In this document: positions 1 to 8,133 of the stretch, one piece after another
How positions within the stretch are numbered: position 1 is the first letter of the stretch
Layout: each line of letters starts with the position of its first letter
From: Symbiodinium natans
Taxonomy: Eukaryota; Sar; Dinophyceae; Suessiales; Symbiodiniaceae
Length of the DNA stretch: 16,853 nt
NCBI GenBank assembly: GCA_905221605.1
Contig: CAJNDS010001485.1
Coordinates: forward strand, 1 to 16,853
Reading direction: 5' to 3'
Notes under the pieces: model-generated
Seen by the model: the letters and a program-made list of their open reading frames with translations, nothing else
Told to the model about the DNA's origin: nothing
Databases searched by the model: none
Position numbers and translations under genes: made by a program

Positions 1-1845
1 GATACCAGCAAATCACAGGCAACAAATCGTACTTCTTGCCATTTCTCACGCAGATACCAGCAAATCACAGGCAACAAATCGTACTTCTTGCCATGTCTCA
101 CGCAGATACCAGCAAATCACAGGCAACAAATCGTACTTCTTGCCATGGCTCACGCAGATACCAGCAAATCACAGGCAACCAATCGTACTTCTTGCCATGT
201 CTCGCGCAGATACCAGCAAATCACAGGCAAAAATCGTACTTCTTGCCATGTCTCACGCAGATACCAGCAAATCACAGTCAACAAATCGTACTTCTTGCCA
301 TGTCTCACGCAGACACCAGCAAATCACAGGCAACAAATCGTATTTCTTGCCATGTCTCACGCAGATACCAGCAAATCACAGGCAACAAATCGTACTTCTT
401 GCCCTGTCTCATGCAGATACCAGCAAATCACAGGCAACAAATCGTACTTCTTGCCATGTCTCGCGCAGATTCCAGCAAATCACAGGCAACAAATCGTACT
501 TCTTGCCATGTCTCACGCAGATACCAGCAAATCACAGGCAACAAATCGTACTTCTTGCCATGTCTCACGCAGATACCAGCAAATCACAGTCAACAAATCG
601 TACTTCTTGCCATGTCTCACGCAGACACCAGCAAATCACAGGCAACAAATCGTACTTCTTGCCATGTCTCACGCAGATACCAGCAAATCACAGGCAACAA
701 ATCGTACTTCTTGCCACGTCTCACACACGATACCAGCAAATCAGAGGCAACAAATCGTACTTCTTGCCCTGTCTCATGCAGATACCAGCAAATCACAGGC
801 AACAAATCGTACTTCTTGCCATGTCTCAAGCAGATACCAGCAAATCACATGAAACAAGTCGTATTTCTTGCCATGTCTCACGAAGATACCAGCAAATCAC
901 AGGCAACAAATCGTACTTCTTGCCATGTCTCACGCAGATACCAGCAAATCACAGGCAACAAATCGTATTCCTTGCCATGTCTCACGCAGATACCAACAAA
1001 TCACAGGCAACAAATCGTACTTCTTGCCATGTCTCACGCAGATACCAGCAAATCACAGGCAACAAATCGTACTTCTTGCCTTGCCTCACACAGATACCAG
1101 CAAATCACAGGCAACAAATCGTACTTCTTGCCATGTCTCACGTAGATACCAGCAAATCACAGGCAACAAATCGTACCTCTTGCCATGTCTCATGTAGATA
1201 CCAGCGAATCACAGGCAACAAATCGTCCTTCTTGCCATGTCTCACGAAGATTCCAGCAAATCACAGGCAACAAATCGTACTTCTTGCCATGTCTCACGCA
1301 GATACCAGCAAATCACAGGCAACAAATCGTACTTCTTGCCATGTCTCACGCAGATACCAGCAAATCACAGGCAACAAATCGTACTTCTTGCCATGTCTCA
1401 CGAAGATACCAGCAAATCACAGGCAACAAATCGTACTTCTTTCCATGTCTCGCACAAATACCAGTAAATCTCAGGCAACAAATCGTACTTCTTGCCATGT
1501 CTCACGCAGATACCAGCAAATCACAGGCAACAAATCGTACTTCTTGCCATGTCTCACGCAGATACCAGCAAATCACAGGCAACAAATCGTACTTCTTGCC
1601 ATGCCTCACACAGATACCAGCAAATCTCAGGAAACAAGTCGTATATCTTGCCATGCCTCACACAGATACCAGCAAATCACAGGCAACAAATCGTACTTCT
1701 TGCCATGTCTGACGCAGATACCAGCAAATCACAGGCAACAAAACGTACTTCTCGCCATGTCTCACGCAAATACCAGCAAATCACAGGCAACAAATCGTAC
1801 TTCTTGCCATGCCTCACATAGATACCAGCAAATCACAGGCAACAA
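1..1845 (+). repeat. Satellite A, well-ordered block 1
   Basis: About 35 regular 52-bp monomers. Shared rare variants reveal a local duplication. The CAGTCAAC variant followed by GCAGACACC occurs near 276 and again near 588, an offset of 312 bp (six monomers). The GCCCTGTCTCATG variant occurs near 401 and 766, an offset of 365 bp (seven monomers plus one base). The two copies of this mini-block therefore differ by one monomer between markers. The extra base comes from a CACACACGATACC variant near 724. Otherwise the block shows only scattered substitutions. Confidence 0.9.
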
Positions 1846-2570
1846 ATCGCAAATCTTGCCCGCTCACGCAGATTACAAACAAATCGCCGGCAAACCACCA
1901 AATCGTACTTCTTTCCATGTCTCACGCGATGCCAGCAAATCACAGGGCAACAAATTCGTACTCTTGCCATGTCTCACCGCAGATACCAGCAAATCAAAGC
2001 ACAAATCGTACTTCTTGCCATTTATGTCTCACGCAGATACCAGCAAACACAGGCAACAAATCGTACTTCTTTGGCCATATCTCAAGAGATACCAGCAAAT
2101 CACAGGCAACAAACCGTAACTTTTTCTTGCTATGTCTCACGCGATACCAGCAAATCACAGGCAACAAATCGTACTTTCTTGCCAGTCTCATGCATATACC
2201 CGCAAATCACAGGCAACAAATCGTACTTCTTGCCTGTCTCCGCAGATACCAGCAATCAACGGCAACAAAAATCGCACTTCTTTGCCATGTCTCACCACAA
2301 AAACAATCCCAGCAATAACAGGAAAACCAAATCGCACTTCTGCCATGTCTCCACAATACCAGCAAATCACGGGCAAACAAAATCGGACTTCTTTGCCATT
2401 GGCTCAACCAAGTCCAGCAAATCACAGGCAACAAATTCGTACTTCTTGCCAGTTCTCACAGCAGATACCAGGCAAATCACAGGCAAACAAATCGTTACTT
2501 CTGCCATGTTTCACGCAGATACCAGCAAATCACAGCAACTAAATCGACTTTGTTGCATTGTCTCCGACAG
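1846..2570 (+). repeat. Satellite A, indel-rich zone 1
   Basis: About 725 bp in which the 52-bp unit is still followable, but nearly every monomer carries several one- to four-base insertions, losses or homopolymer stretches, for example ACTTTTTCTTGCTATG near 2119 and missing or doubled letters around 2230-2420. Regular monomers resume on both sides at once. The kind of change (mostly indels, with the core words still readable) is unlike the substitution-type variation of the rest of the array. Two readings fit: a stretch of poorly polished long-read consensus, or real decayed repeats trapped inside a homogenised array. I favour the first. Confidence 0.8.
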
Positions 2571-4839
2571 ATACCAGCAAATCACAGGCAACTAATCGTA
2601 CTTCTTGCCATGTCTCACGCAGATACCAGCAAATCACAGGCAACAAATCGTACTTCTTGCCATGTCTCACACAGATACCAGCAAATCTCAGGCAGCAAAT
2701 CGTACTTCTTGCCATGTCTCACACAGATACCAGCACATCACAGGCAACAGATCGTACTTCTTGCCATGTCTCACGCAGATACCAGCAAATCACAGGCAAC
2801 AAATCGTACTTCCTGCCCTATCTCACGCAGATACCAGCGAATCACAGGCAACAAATCGTACTTCTTGCCATGTCTCACGCAGATACCAGCAAATCACAGG
2901 CAACAAATTGTACTTCTTGCCATGTCTCAGGCAGATACCAGCAAATCACAGGCAACAAATCGTACTTCTTACCATGTCTCACGCAGATACCAGCAAATCA
3001 CAGGCAACAAATTGTACTTCTTGCCATGTCTCAGGCAGATACCAGCAAATCACAGGCAACAAATCGTACTTCTTGCCATGTCTCACACAAATACCAGCAA
3101 ATCACAGGCAACAAATCGTACTTCATGCCATGTCTCACGCAGATACCAGCAAATCACAGGCAACAAATCGTACTTCCTGCCATGTCTCACGCAGATACCA
3201 GTAAATCACAGGCAATAAATCGTACTTCTTGCCATGTCTCACGCAGATACCAGCAAATCACAGGCAACAAATCGTACTTCTTGCCATGTCTCACACAGAT
3301 ACCAAAAAATCACAGGCAACAAATCGTACTTCTTGCCATGTCTCACGCAGATACCAGCAAATCACAGGCAACAAATCGTACTTCTTACGCAGATACCATC
3401 AAATCTCAGGCAACAAATCGTACTTCTTGCCATGTCTCACGCAGATACCAGCAAATCACAGGCAACAAATCGCACTTCTTGCCATGTCTCACGCAGATAC
3501 CAACAAATCACAGGCATCAAATCGTACTTCTTGCCATGTCTCACGCAGATACCAGCAAATCACAGGCAACAAATCGTACTTCTTGCCATGTCTCACGCAG
3601 ATACCAGCAAATCACAGACAACAAATCGTACTTCTTGCCATGTCTCACGCAGATACCAGCAAATCACAGGCAACAAATCGTACTTCTTGCCATGTCTCAC
3701 ACAGATATCAGCAAATCACAGGCAACAAATCGTACTTCTTGCCATGTCTCAGACAGATACCAGCAAATCACAGGCAACAAGTCGTACTTCTTGCCATGTC
3801 TCACGCAGATACCAGCAAATCACAGGCAACAAATCGTACTTCTTGCCATGTCTCGCGCAGATACCAGCAAATCACAGGCAACAAATCGTATTTCTTGCCA
3901 TGTCTCACGCAGATACCAGCAAATCACAGGCAACAAATCGTACTTCTTGCCATGTCTCATGCAGATACCAGCAAATCACAGGCAACTAATCGTACTTCTT
4001 GCCATGTCTCACGCAGATACCAGCAAATCACAGGCAACAAATCGTACTTCTTGCCATGTCTCACGCAGATACCAGCAAATCACAGGCAACAAATCGTATT
4101 CTTGCCATGCTCAGCAGATACCAGCAAATCACAGGCAACAAATCGTACTTCTTGCCATGTCTCACGCAGATACCAGCAAATCACAGGCAACAAGTCGTAC
4201 TTCTTGCCCTGTCTCACGCACCCCCCCAAAAAAAATACCAGCAAATAACAGGCAACAAATCGTACTTCTTGCCATGTCTCACGCAGATACCAGCAAATCA
4301 CAGGCAACAAATCGTACTTCTTGCCATGTCTCACGCAGATACCAGCAAATCACAGGCAACAAATCGTACTTCTTGCCATGTCTCACACAGATATCAGCAA
4401 GTCACAGGCAAAAAACCGTACTTCTTGCCATGTCTCACGCAGATACCAGCAAATCACAGGCAACAAGTCGTACTTCTTGCCATGTCTCACGCAGATACCA
4501 GCAAATCACAGGCAACAAATTTCACTTCTTGCCATGTCTCACGCAGATACCAGCAAATCACAGGCAACAAACCGTACTTCTTGCCATGTCTCACGCAGAT
4601 ACCAGCAAATCACAGGCAACAAATCGTACTTCTTGCCATGTCTCACGCAGATACCAGCAAATCACAGGCATCAAATCGTACTTCTTGCCATGTCTCACGC
4701 AGATACCAGCAAATCACAGGCAACAAATCGTACTTCTTGCCATGTCTCACGCAGATACCAACAAATCACAGGCAACAAATCGTACTTCTTGCCATGTCTC
4801 ACGCAGATACCAGCAAAGCACAGGCAACAAATCGTACTT
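2571..4839 (+). repeat. Satellite A, well-ordered block 2
   Basis: About 43 mostly regular monomers. A two-monomer local duplication is marked by CAAATTGTAC together with CTCAGGCAG near 2901 and again near 3005, an offset of 104 bp. One monomer is shortened around 3385-3395, where CTTCTT runs straight into ACGCAGATACCATC. Small losses occur near 4099-4113, and a C7A8 insertion lies at 4221-4235. A monomer combining CACACAG, ATCTCAGG and CAGCAAATCG near 2670-2700 recurs near 5935-5970, which shows exchange across the indel-rich zone 2. Confidence 0.88.
4221..4235 (+). other. C7A8 homopolymer insertion inside a satellite A monomer
   Basis: After CTCACGCA the expected GATACC is replaced by seven C followed by eight A and then TACCAGC. 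The flanking monomers are normal apart from CAAATAACAGG just downstream. It is the only such homopolymer pair in the array. It could be a slippage event or a base-calling artefact. Confidence 0.85.
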
Positions 4840-5637
4840 CTGGCCAGGTCTCAAAGCACGTATACCAGCAAATCACAGGCAACAAATCGTACATTCTTGC
4901 CCTCAGTCTCACGCGAAAAAATACCAGCCATCACAGGCAAACAAAATCGTTACTTCTTGCCATGTCTCACGCAGATATCGCAGCAATTCACAGGCAAACA
5001 AATCGTATTCCGGCCTATCTCACGCAGATCCCAGCAAAATCACAGGCAACAAATCGTACTTATCTTGCCATGTCTCACGCAGATACCAGCAAATCACGGG
5101 CAACAAATTGTAACTTCTTGCCATGTCTCAGGCAGATCCAGCAAATCACAGGCAACAAATCGTACTTCTTGCCATGTCTCACGCAGATACCAGCAAACAG
5201 GCAACAAATCACTCAAATCTTGCTCTACTACCAGCAATCACAGGCAACAAATCGTACTTCTTGCCATGTCTCACGCAGATACCAGCAAATCACAGGCAAC
5301 AAATCGTACTTCTTGCCATGTCTCACAGGAATACAGATCAGGCAACAAATCGTCAATTCTTGCCATGTCTCACGCAGATCCAGCAAATCAAAGCAACAAA
5401 TCGTACTTCTTGCCATGTCTCACGCAGATACCAGCAAATCACAGGCAACCAAATCGTACTTCTTGCATGTCTCACGCAGATACCAGCAAATCACGGCAAA
5501 AAATCGTACTTCTTTGCCATGTCTCAACGCAGGATACCAGCAAAATCAGCAACAAATCACTTGCCAGGTCTCACGCACCAGCAAATCAAGGCAACAAATC
5601 GTACTTCTTGCCATGTCTTCACGCAGAATACTAGCAA
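4840..5637 (+). repeat. Satellite A, indel-rich zone 2
   Basis: About 800 bp with the same kind of disturbance as the zone near 2.2 kb: single-base gains and losses in most monomers, partial units (for example CAGGAATACAGATCAGGCAA near 5326) and missing blocks near 5195-5235, interspersed with a few perfect monomers around 5240-5330. Edges are sharp, with ordered monomers from about 5638. The two zones are similar in length, about 3 kb apart centre to centre, and I see no sequence-specific similarity between them beyond the monomer itself. Confidence 0.8.
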
Positions 5638-6866
5638 ATCACAGGCAACAAATCGTACTTCTTGCCATGTCTCACGCAGATACCAGCAAATCACTGGCAA
5701 CAAATCGTACTTCTTGTCATGTCTCACGCAAATACCAGCAAATCACAGGCAACAAATCGTACTTCTTGCCATGTCTCACGCAGATACCAGCAAATCTCAG
5801 GCAACAAATCGTACTTCTTGCCATGTCTCAGGCAGATACCAGCAAGTCACAGGCAACAAATCGTACTTCTTGCCATGTCTCACGCAGATACCAGCAAATC
5901 ACAGGCAACAAATCGTACTTCTTGCCATGTCTCACACAGATACCAGCAAATCTCAGGCAGCAAATCGTACTTCTTGCCATGTCTCACGCAGATACCAGCA
6001 AATCACAGGCAACAAATCGTACTTCTTGCCATATCTCACGCAGATACCAGCAAATCACAGGCAACAAATCGTGCTTCTTGCCATGTCTCACGCAGATACC
6101 AGCAAATCACAGGCAACAAATCGTACTTCTTGCCATGTCTCACGCAGATACTAGCAAATCACAGGCAACAAATCGTACTTCTTGCAATGTCTCACGCAGA
6201 TGCCAGCAAATCAGAGGCAACAAATCGTACTTCTTGCCATGTCTCACACAGATACCAGCAAATCACAGGCAACAAACCGTTCATCTTGCCATGCTTCACA
6301 CAGATACCAGCAAGTCACAGGCAACCAATCGTACTTCTTGCCATGTCTCACGCAGATACCAGCAAATCACAGGCAACAAATCGTACCTCTTGCCATGTCT
6401 CACGCAGATACCAGCAAATCACAGGCAACAAATCGTACTTCTTGCCATGTCTCACGCAGATACCAGCAAATCACAGGCAACAAATCGTACTTCTTGCCAT
6501 GTCTCACGCCCAGCAAATCACAGGCAACAAATCGCACTTCTTGCCATGTCTCACGCAGATACCAGCAAATCACAGGCAACAAATCGTACTTCTTGCCATG
6601 TCTCACGCAGATACCAGCCAATCACAGGCAACAAATCGTACTTCTTGCCATATCTCACGCAGATACCAGCAAATCACAGGCAACAACTTCTTGCCATGTC
6701 TCCCACATATACCAGCAAATCACAGGCAACACGTCGCACCTCTTGCCATGTCTCACGCAGATGCCAGCAAATCACTGGCAACAAATCGTACTTCTTGCCA
6801 TGTCTCACACAGATACCAGCAAGTCACAGGCAACAAATCGTACTTCTTGCCATGTCTCACGCAGAT
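5638..6866 (+). repeat. Satellite A, well-ordered block 3 and right edge
   Basis: About 23-24 monomers up to the end of the array. Variants rise modestly toward the edge: GATGCCAGC near 6199 and 6761, a monomer lacking AGATA near 6509 (CACGCCCAGC), one lacking AATCGTA near 6686, and CACGTCGCACCTC near 6728. The array ends within a monomer at GCAGAT, directly followed by (AG)n. The edge monomers are only slightly more diverged than internal ones, which fits a truncated array better than a gradually decaying edge. Confidence 0.88.
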
Positions 6867-6906
6867 AGAGAGAGAGAGAGAGAGAAAGAAAGAAAGAGGG
6901 GAGAGA
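6867..6906 (+). repeat. Microsatellite (AG)9 then (AAAG)3
   Basis: A pure AG dinucleotide run at 6867-6884 is followed by three AAAG units at 6885-6896 and a degenerate G-rich purine tail to 6906. It abuts satellite A with no unique base between them; the GAT of the last monomer leads straight into AGAG. The whole segment is purine on the plus strand. Confidence 0.95.
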
Positions 6907-7000
6907 CGACGCGCATGGGAGGCCGACGGGACCAAGCGTCGCAAGCGCGCCGCGAGCTGACAAGCGTAACTGAGTGTGGCGAACCGCAAAGTGGAGTGGG
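6907..7000. other. GC-rich non-repetitive island between purine microsatellites
   Basis: About 93 bp of GC-rich, CpG-containing sequence (for example GCAAGCGCGCCGCGAGC near 6941) lie between two purine tracts. It matches neither satellite. No stable reading frame or known RNA is apparent. It is the only high-CpG stretch of the spacer side and may be a remnant of the DNA that originally flanked the microsatellite. Confidence 0.7.
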
Positions 7001-7088
7001 AGAGAGAGAGAGAGAGAATGAGAATGAGAATGAGAATGAGAATGAGAATGAGAATGAGAATGAGAATGAGAAAGAGAGAGAGAGAGAA
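7001..7088 (+). repeat. Compound purine microsatellite (AG)8-(AATGAG)9-(AG)n
   Basis: AG run at 7001-7016, nine perfect hexamers AATGAG at 7017-7070, then AAAG and AG repeats to about 7087. The hexamer is an AG-type repeat with a T in every unit. A forward frame reads it as alternating Glu-Asn and the reverse strand as Phe-Ser. This is a property of the repeat and not evidence of coding. Confidence 0.95.
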
Positions 7089-7123
7089 GCAGGTTTCGGC
7101 CTGACGCTTGAGTGTTTTTTTTT

Positions 7124-7170
7124 CTTGAAAGTGGGGGGAACCGTAAGTGTTCCTCCCCCCCTCAAGGGGG
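7124..7170. repeat. Imperfect inverted repeat / hairpin
   Basis: The 18-nt arm at 7124-7141 (CTTGAAAGTGGGGGGAAC) pairs imperfectly with 7149-7166 (GTTCCTCCCCCCCTCAAG) across a 7-nt loop, with strong ends (CTTGA/TCAAG and GGGGGG/CCCCCC). An alternative smaller hairpin, CCCCC-TCAA-GGGGG, overlaps the right arm at 7157-7170. A run of nine to ten T lies just upstream of the left arm. It could be a foldback-element relic, or simply G- and C-tract slippage products; no function is implied. Confidence 0.7.
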
Positions 7171-7300
7171 TTTGGGGGTACTGGTGTTGTTTTAGATACT
7201 AGTTTTTGTGTGTTTTTTCTTGGTGGAGCACCGTACTTGTGTTCATTTCGTTTCTGGTATACGTCATACTTAGCACTTGTTTATGTATTAGTGTTGTTGT

Positions 7301-7755
7301 TTGTTGCGCACCCTTAGCCCCTTAAGCTCATATAAGGCCGGGGCCGGGCGTTAAAAATGTAAGGTTTATAATGCTGCGGTGTGTTAAAACTCATTTTCTG
7401 CAAAACGTGTTATTTGGGGCTGAATATCTCAATTTACCTCCCTTTGTATTAAAATCGGAGCGTAAGTCTCCTCTCTCTTTTTCGATCTTAGGTCGAATCA
7501 CGAAGCTGGATTAATTGGTATTTGTGGGAGTAGAAGTCAAGAGAGTAGAAGTCTCTCGGATTGAATATCGCAGTATAGTGATATCCGAACTCGGATCTTC
7601 TTTTATTTAATTAACGCTTTTGGGCGCATATGCCGCTCACACTTATCTCTAAACACTAGGGGGGGGGGGGGGGGGACGGTCAATCGACTTGGAGTTTCCC
7701 GGGCTTCCATTTATTGTCCTTTGTTCTGGCCCCTAAAGGGGCGGGGTGCGAATAA
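7301..7755. mobile_element. Candidate 455-bp foldback or MITE-like segment
   Basis: The left arm 7301-7326 and the reverse complement of the right arm 7733-7755 share TT-TT, CGCACCC, GCCCCTT and AG in order. This is about 20 matches with three mismatches and three gap positions. The enclosed ~405 bp contain the TATAAGG word, the inverted repeat ATCCGA-AC-TCGGAT (7583-7596) and the 17-G run. I could not find a convincing target-site duplication (left flank GTTGTTGT, right flank TTTTTCC), and there is no transposase. A miniature inverted-repeat element is one explanation; a chance pair of GC-rich words is the alternative. Confidence 0.35.
7659..7675 (+). repeat. Poly-G run, 17 G
   Basis: Uninterrupted run of 17 G following AACACTA and followed by ACGG. 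Such runs can form G-quadruplex and are highly error-prone in sequencing, so the exact length should not be trusted. Confidence 0.9.
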
Positions 7756-7782
7756 TTTTTCCGGACCCCGAATTTACCTCCG

Positions 7783-7844
7783 TTTTAAATGGAACTCTAA
7801 ACCCTAAATACTACTCTTTTATATGGAACTCTAAACCCTAAATA
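7783..7844 (+). promoter_or_regulatory. Duplicated 28-bp unit carrying plant-type telo-box
   Basis: Two 28-bp copies at 7783-7810 and 7817-7844 differ by one base and are offset by 34 bp. Each contains GGAACTCTAAACCCTAAATA, with the exact telo-box AAACCCTAA at 7799-7807 and 7833-7841. In plants the telo-box is a known cis-element bound by telomere-repeat-binding Myb proteins and found near promoters of ribosomal and cell-cycle genes. Here there is no gene next to it within the window, so it may equally be a tiny interstitial telomeric seed or ordinary AT-rich DNA. The duplication itself is certain; the regulatory reading is inference. Confidence 0.5.
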
Positions 7845-7881
7845 GGCATTTTTTGTGTGAGAATTTTGATAAAAAAAATAA

Positions 7882-8133
7882 TTTGACAATGATGCATGAT
7901 GAAGGCATTTTATCTGTTCTGAGAATTTTGAGAAGGATGTATGAAGAAGTATATTGAGCATTTTGAATCATTTGGTGAGTTAAGTGAATTGTGTTGTTTG
8001 AGCAATACGAGGTTTAAATAAATTGAATATTGTCGTCTGGGAATATAGGATTCTCGCACGGATATCCCTGTCGTTCTAATGATTTGAGAAGGATGCATGG
8101 TGAGGGCATATTCTCTGCTCTGATAATTTGAGA
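7882..8133 (+). repeat. Three diverged copies of a 45-50 bp spacer motif
   Basis: Copy 1 (7882-7933) and copy 3 (8083-8133) align over about 52 bp with roughly eight mismatches and one gap. Shared words include ATGCATG, GGCAT, CTCTGA or TTCTGA, and TTTGAGA. Copy 2 begins at 7927 with TTTGAGAAGGATGTATGAAG and aligns to the first ~40 bp of copy 3. Copies 1 and 2 are adjacent (45-bp offset); copy 3 is about 156 bp further on and ends exactly where satellite B starts. This motif is unrelated in sequence to A and B as far as I can see. Confidence 0.65.

Larger units (their letters stand above)
1..6866 (+). repeat. Satellite A: 52-bp tandem array (about 130 monomers)
   Basis: Head-to-tail array that fills the left 41% of the window and runs off its left edge. 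In order, the monomer is AGATACC (7 bp), AGCAAATCACA (11 bp), the core GGCAACAAATCGTACTTCTT (20 bp) and the tail GCCATGTCTCACGC (14 bp), total 52 bp and about 46% GC. Most monomers differ from consensus at 0-3 positions. Frequent variants are CACACAG or CATGCAG for CACGCAG, ATCTCAGG for ATCACAGG, and CAAGTCG for CAAATCG. Spacing is almost always exactly 52 bp outside two indel-rich zones. The right end is abrupt: the last monomer stops at GCAGAT and purine microsatellite begins. There is no unique DNA between units, so this is not a CRISPR array. I do not recognise the family; a centromeric, pericentromeric or subtelomeric satellite or an intergenic minisatellite are all possible. Confidence 0.97.
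7089..8129. other. Non-satellite spacer, no gene recognised
   Basis: About 1.04 kb of mostly AT-rich DNA between the two arrays. No tRNA or rRNA, no spliced or intact reading frame with a recognisable domain, and no transposase or reverse transcriptase remnant is visible. Contents I can support are a hairpin at 7124-7170, a 455-bp segment with imperfect inverted ends (7301-7755), a 17-G run, a telo-box pair and a diverged repeat triplet; these are listed separately. A TATAAGG word lies at 7331-7337 below a GC-rich stretch, and TTGGTATTT lies near 7515, vaguely like the start of a plant tRNA-Met primer binding site. Neither is enough to call an LTR. The short word AATTTACCTCC occurs twice (7431 and 7771). 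Confidence 0.8.

Noticed and set aside
1-6866. CRISPR array
   Set aside because: Units are contiguous 52-bp copies with no unique spacers between them, in a eukaryotic-looking context without cas genes.
6907-7000. CpG-island promoter
   Set aside because: Too short, enclosed by microsatellites, and no gene follows; compositional richness alone does not support a promoter.
36-7202. Very long forward reading frames (up to about 1067 codons) with a 52-residue repeat
   Set aside because: They follow from a stop-free 52-bp monomer read in rotating frames, exist in all three forward frames at once, and pass through indel-rich zones and microsatellites. There is no codon-position constraint, no start context and no known domain.
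7331-7530. LTR retrotransposon end (TATAAGG promoter word, TTGGTATTT as primer binding site)
   Set aside because: The primer-site match to the plant tRNA-Met type stops after TGGTAT. There is no paired LTR, polypurine tract, gag or pol remnant, or target duplication in the window.
7783-7844. Interstitial telomere array
   Set aside because: Each site holds under two telomeric units and no tandem run, so it is recorded only as a telo-box pair.
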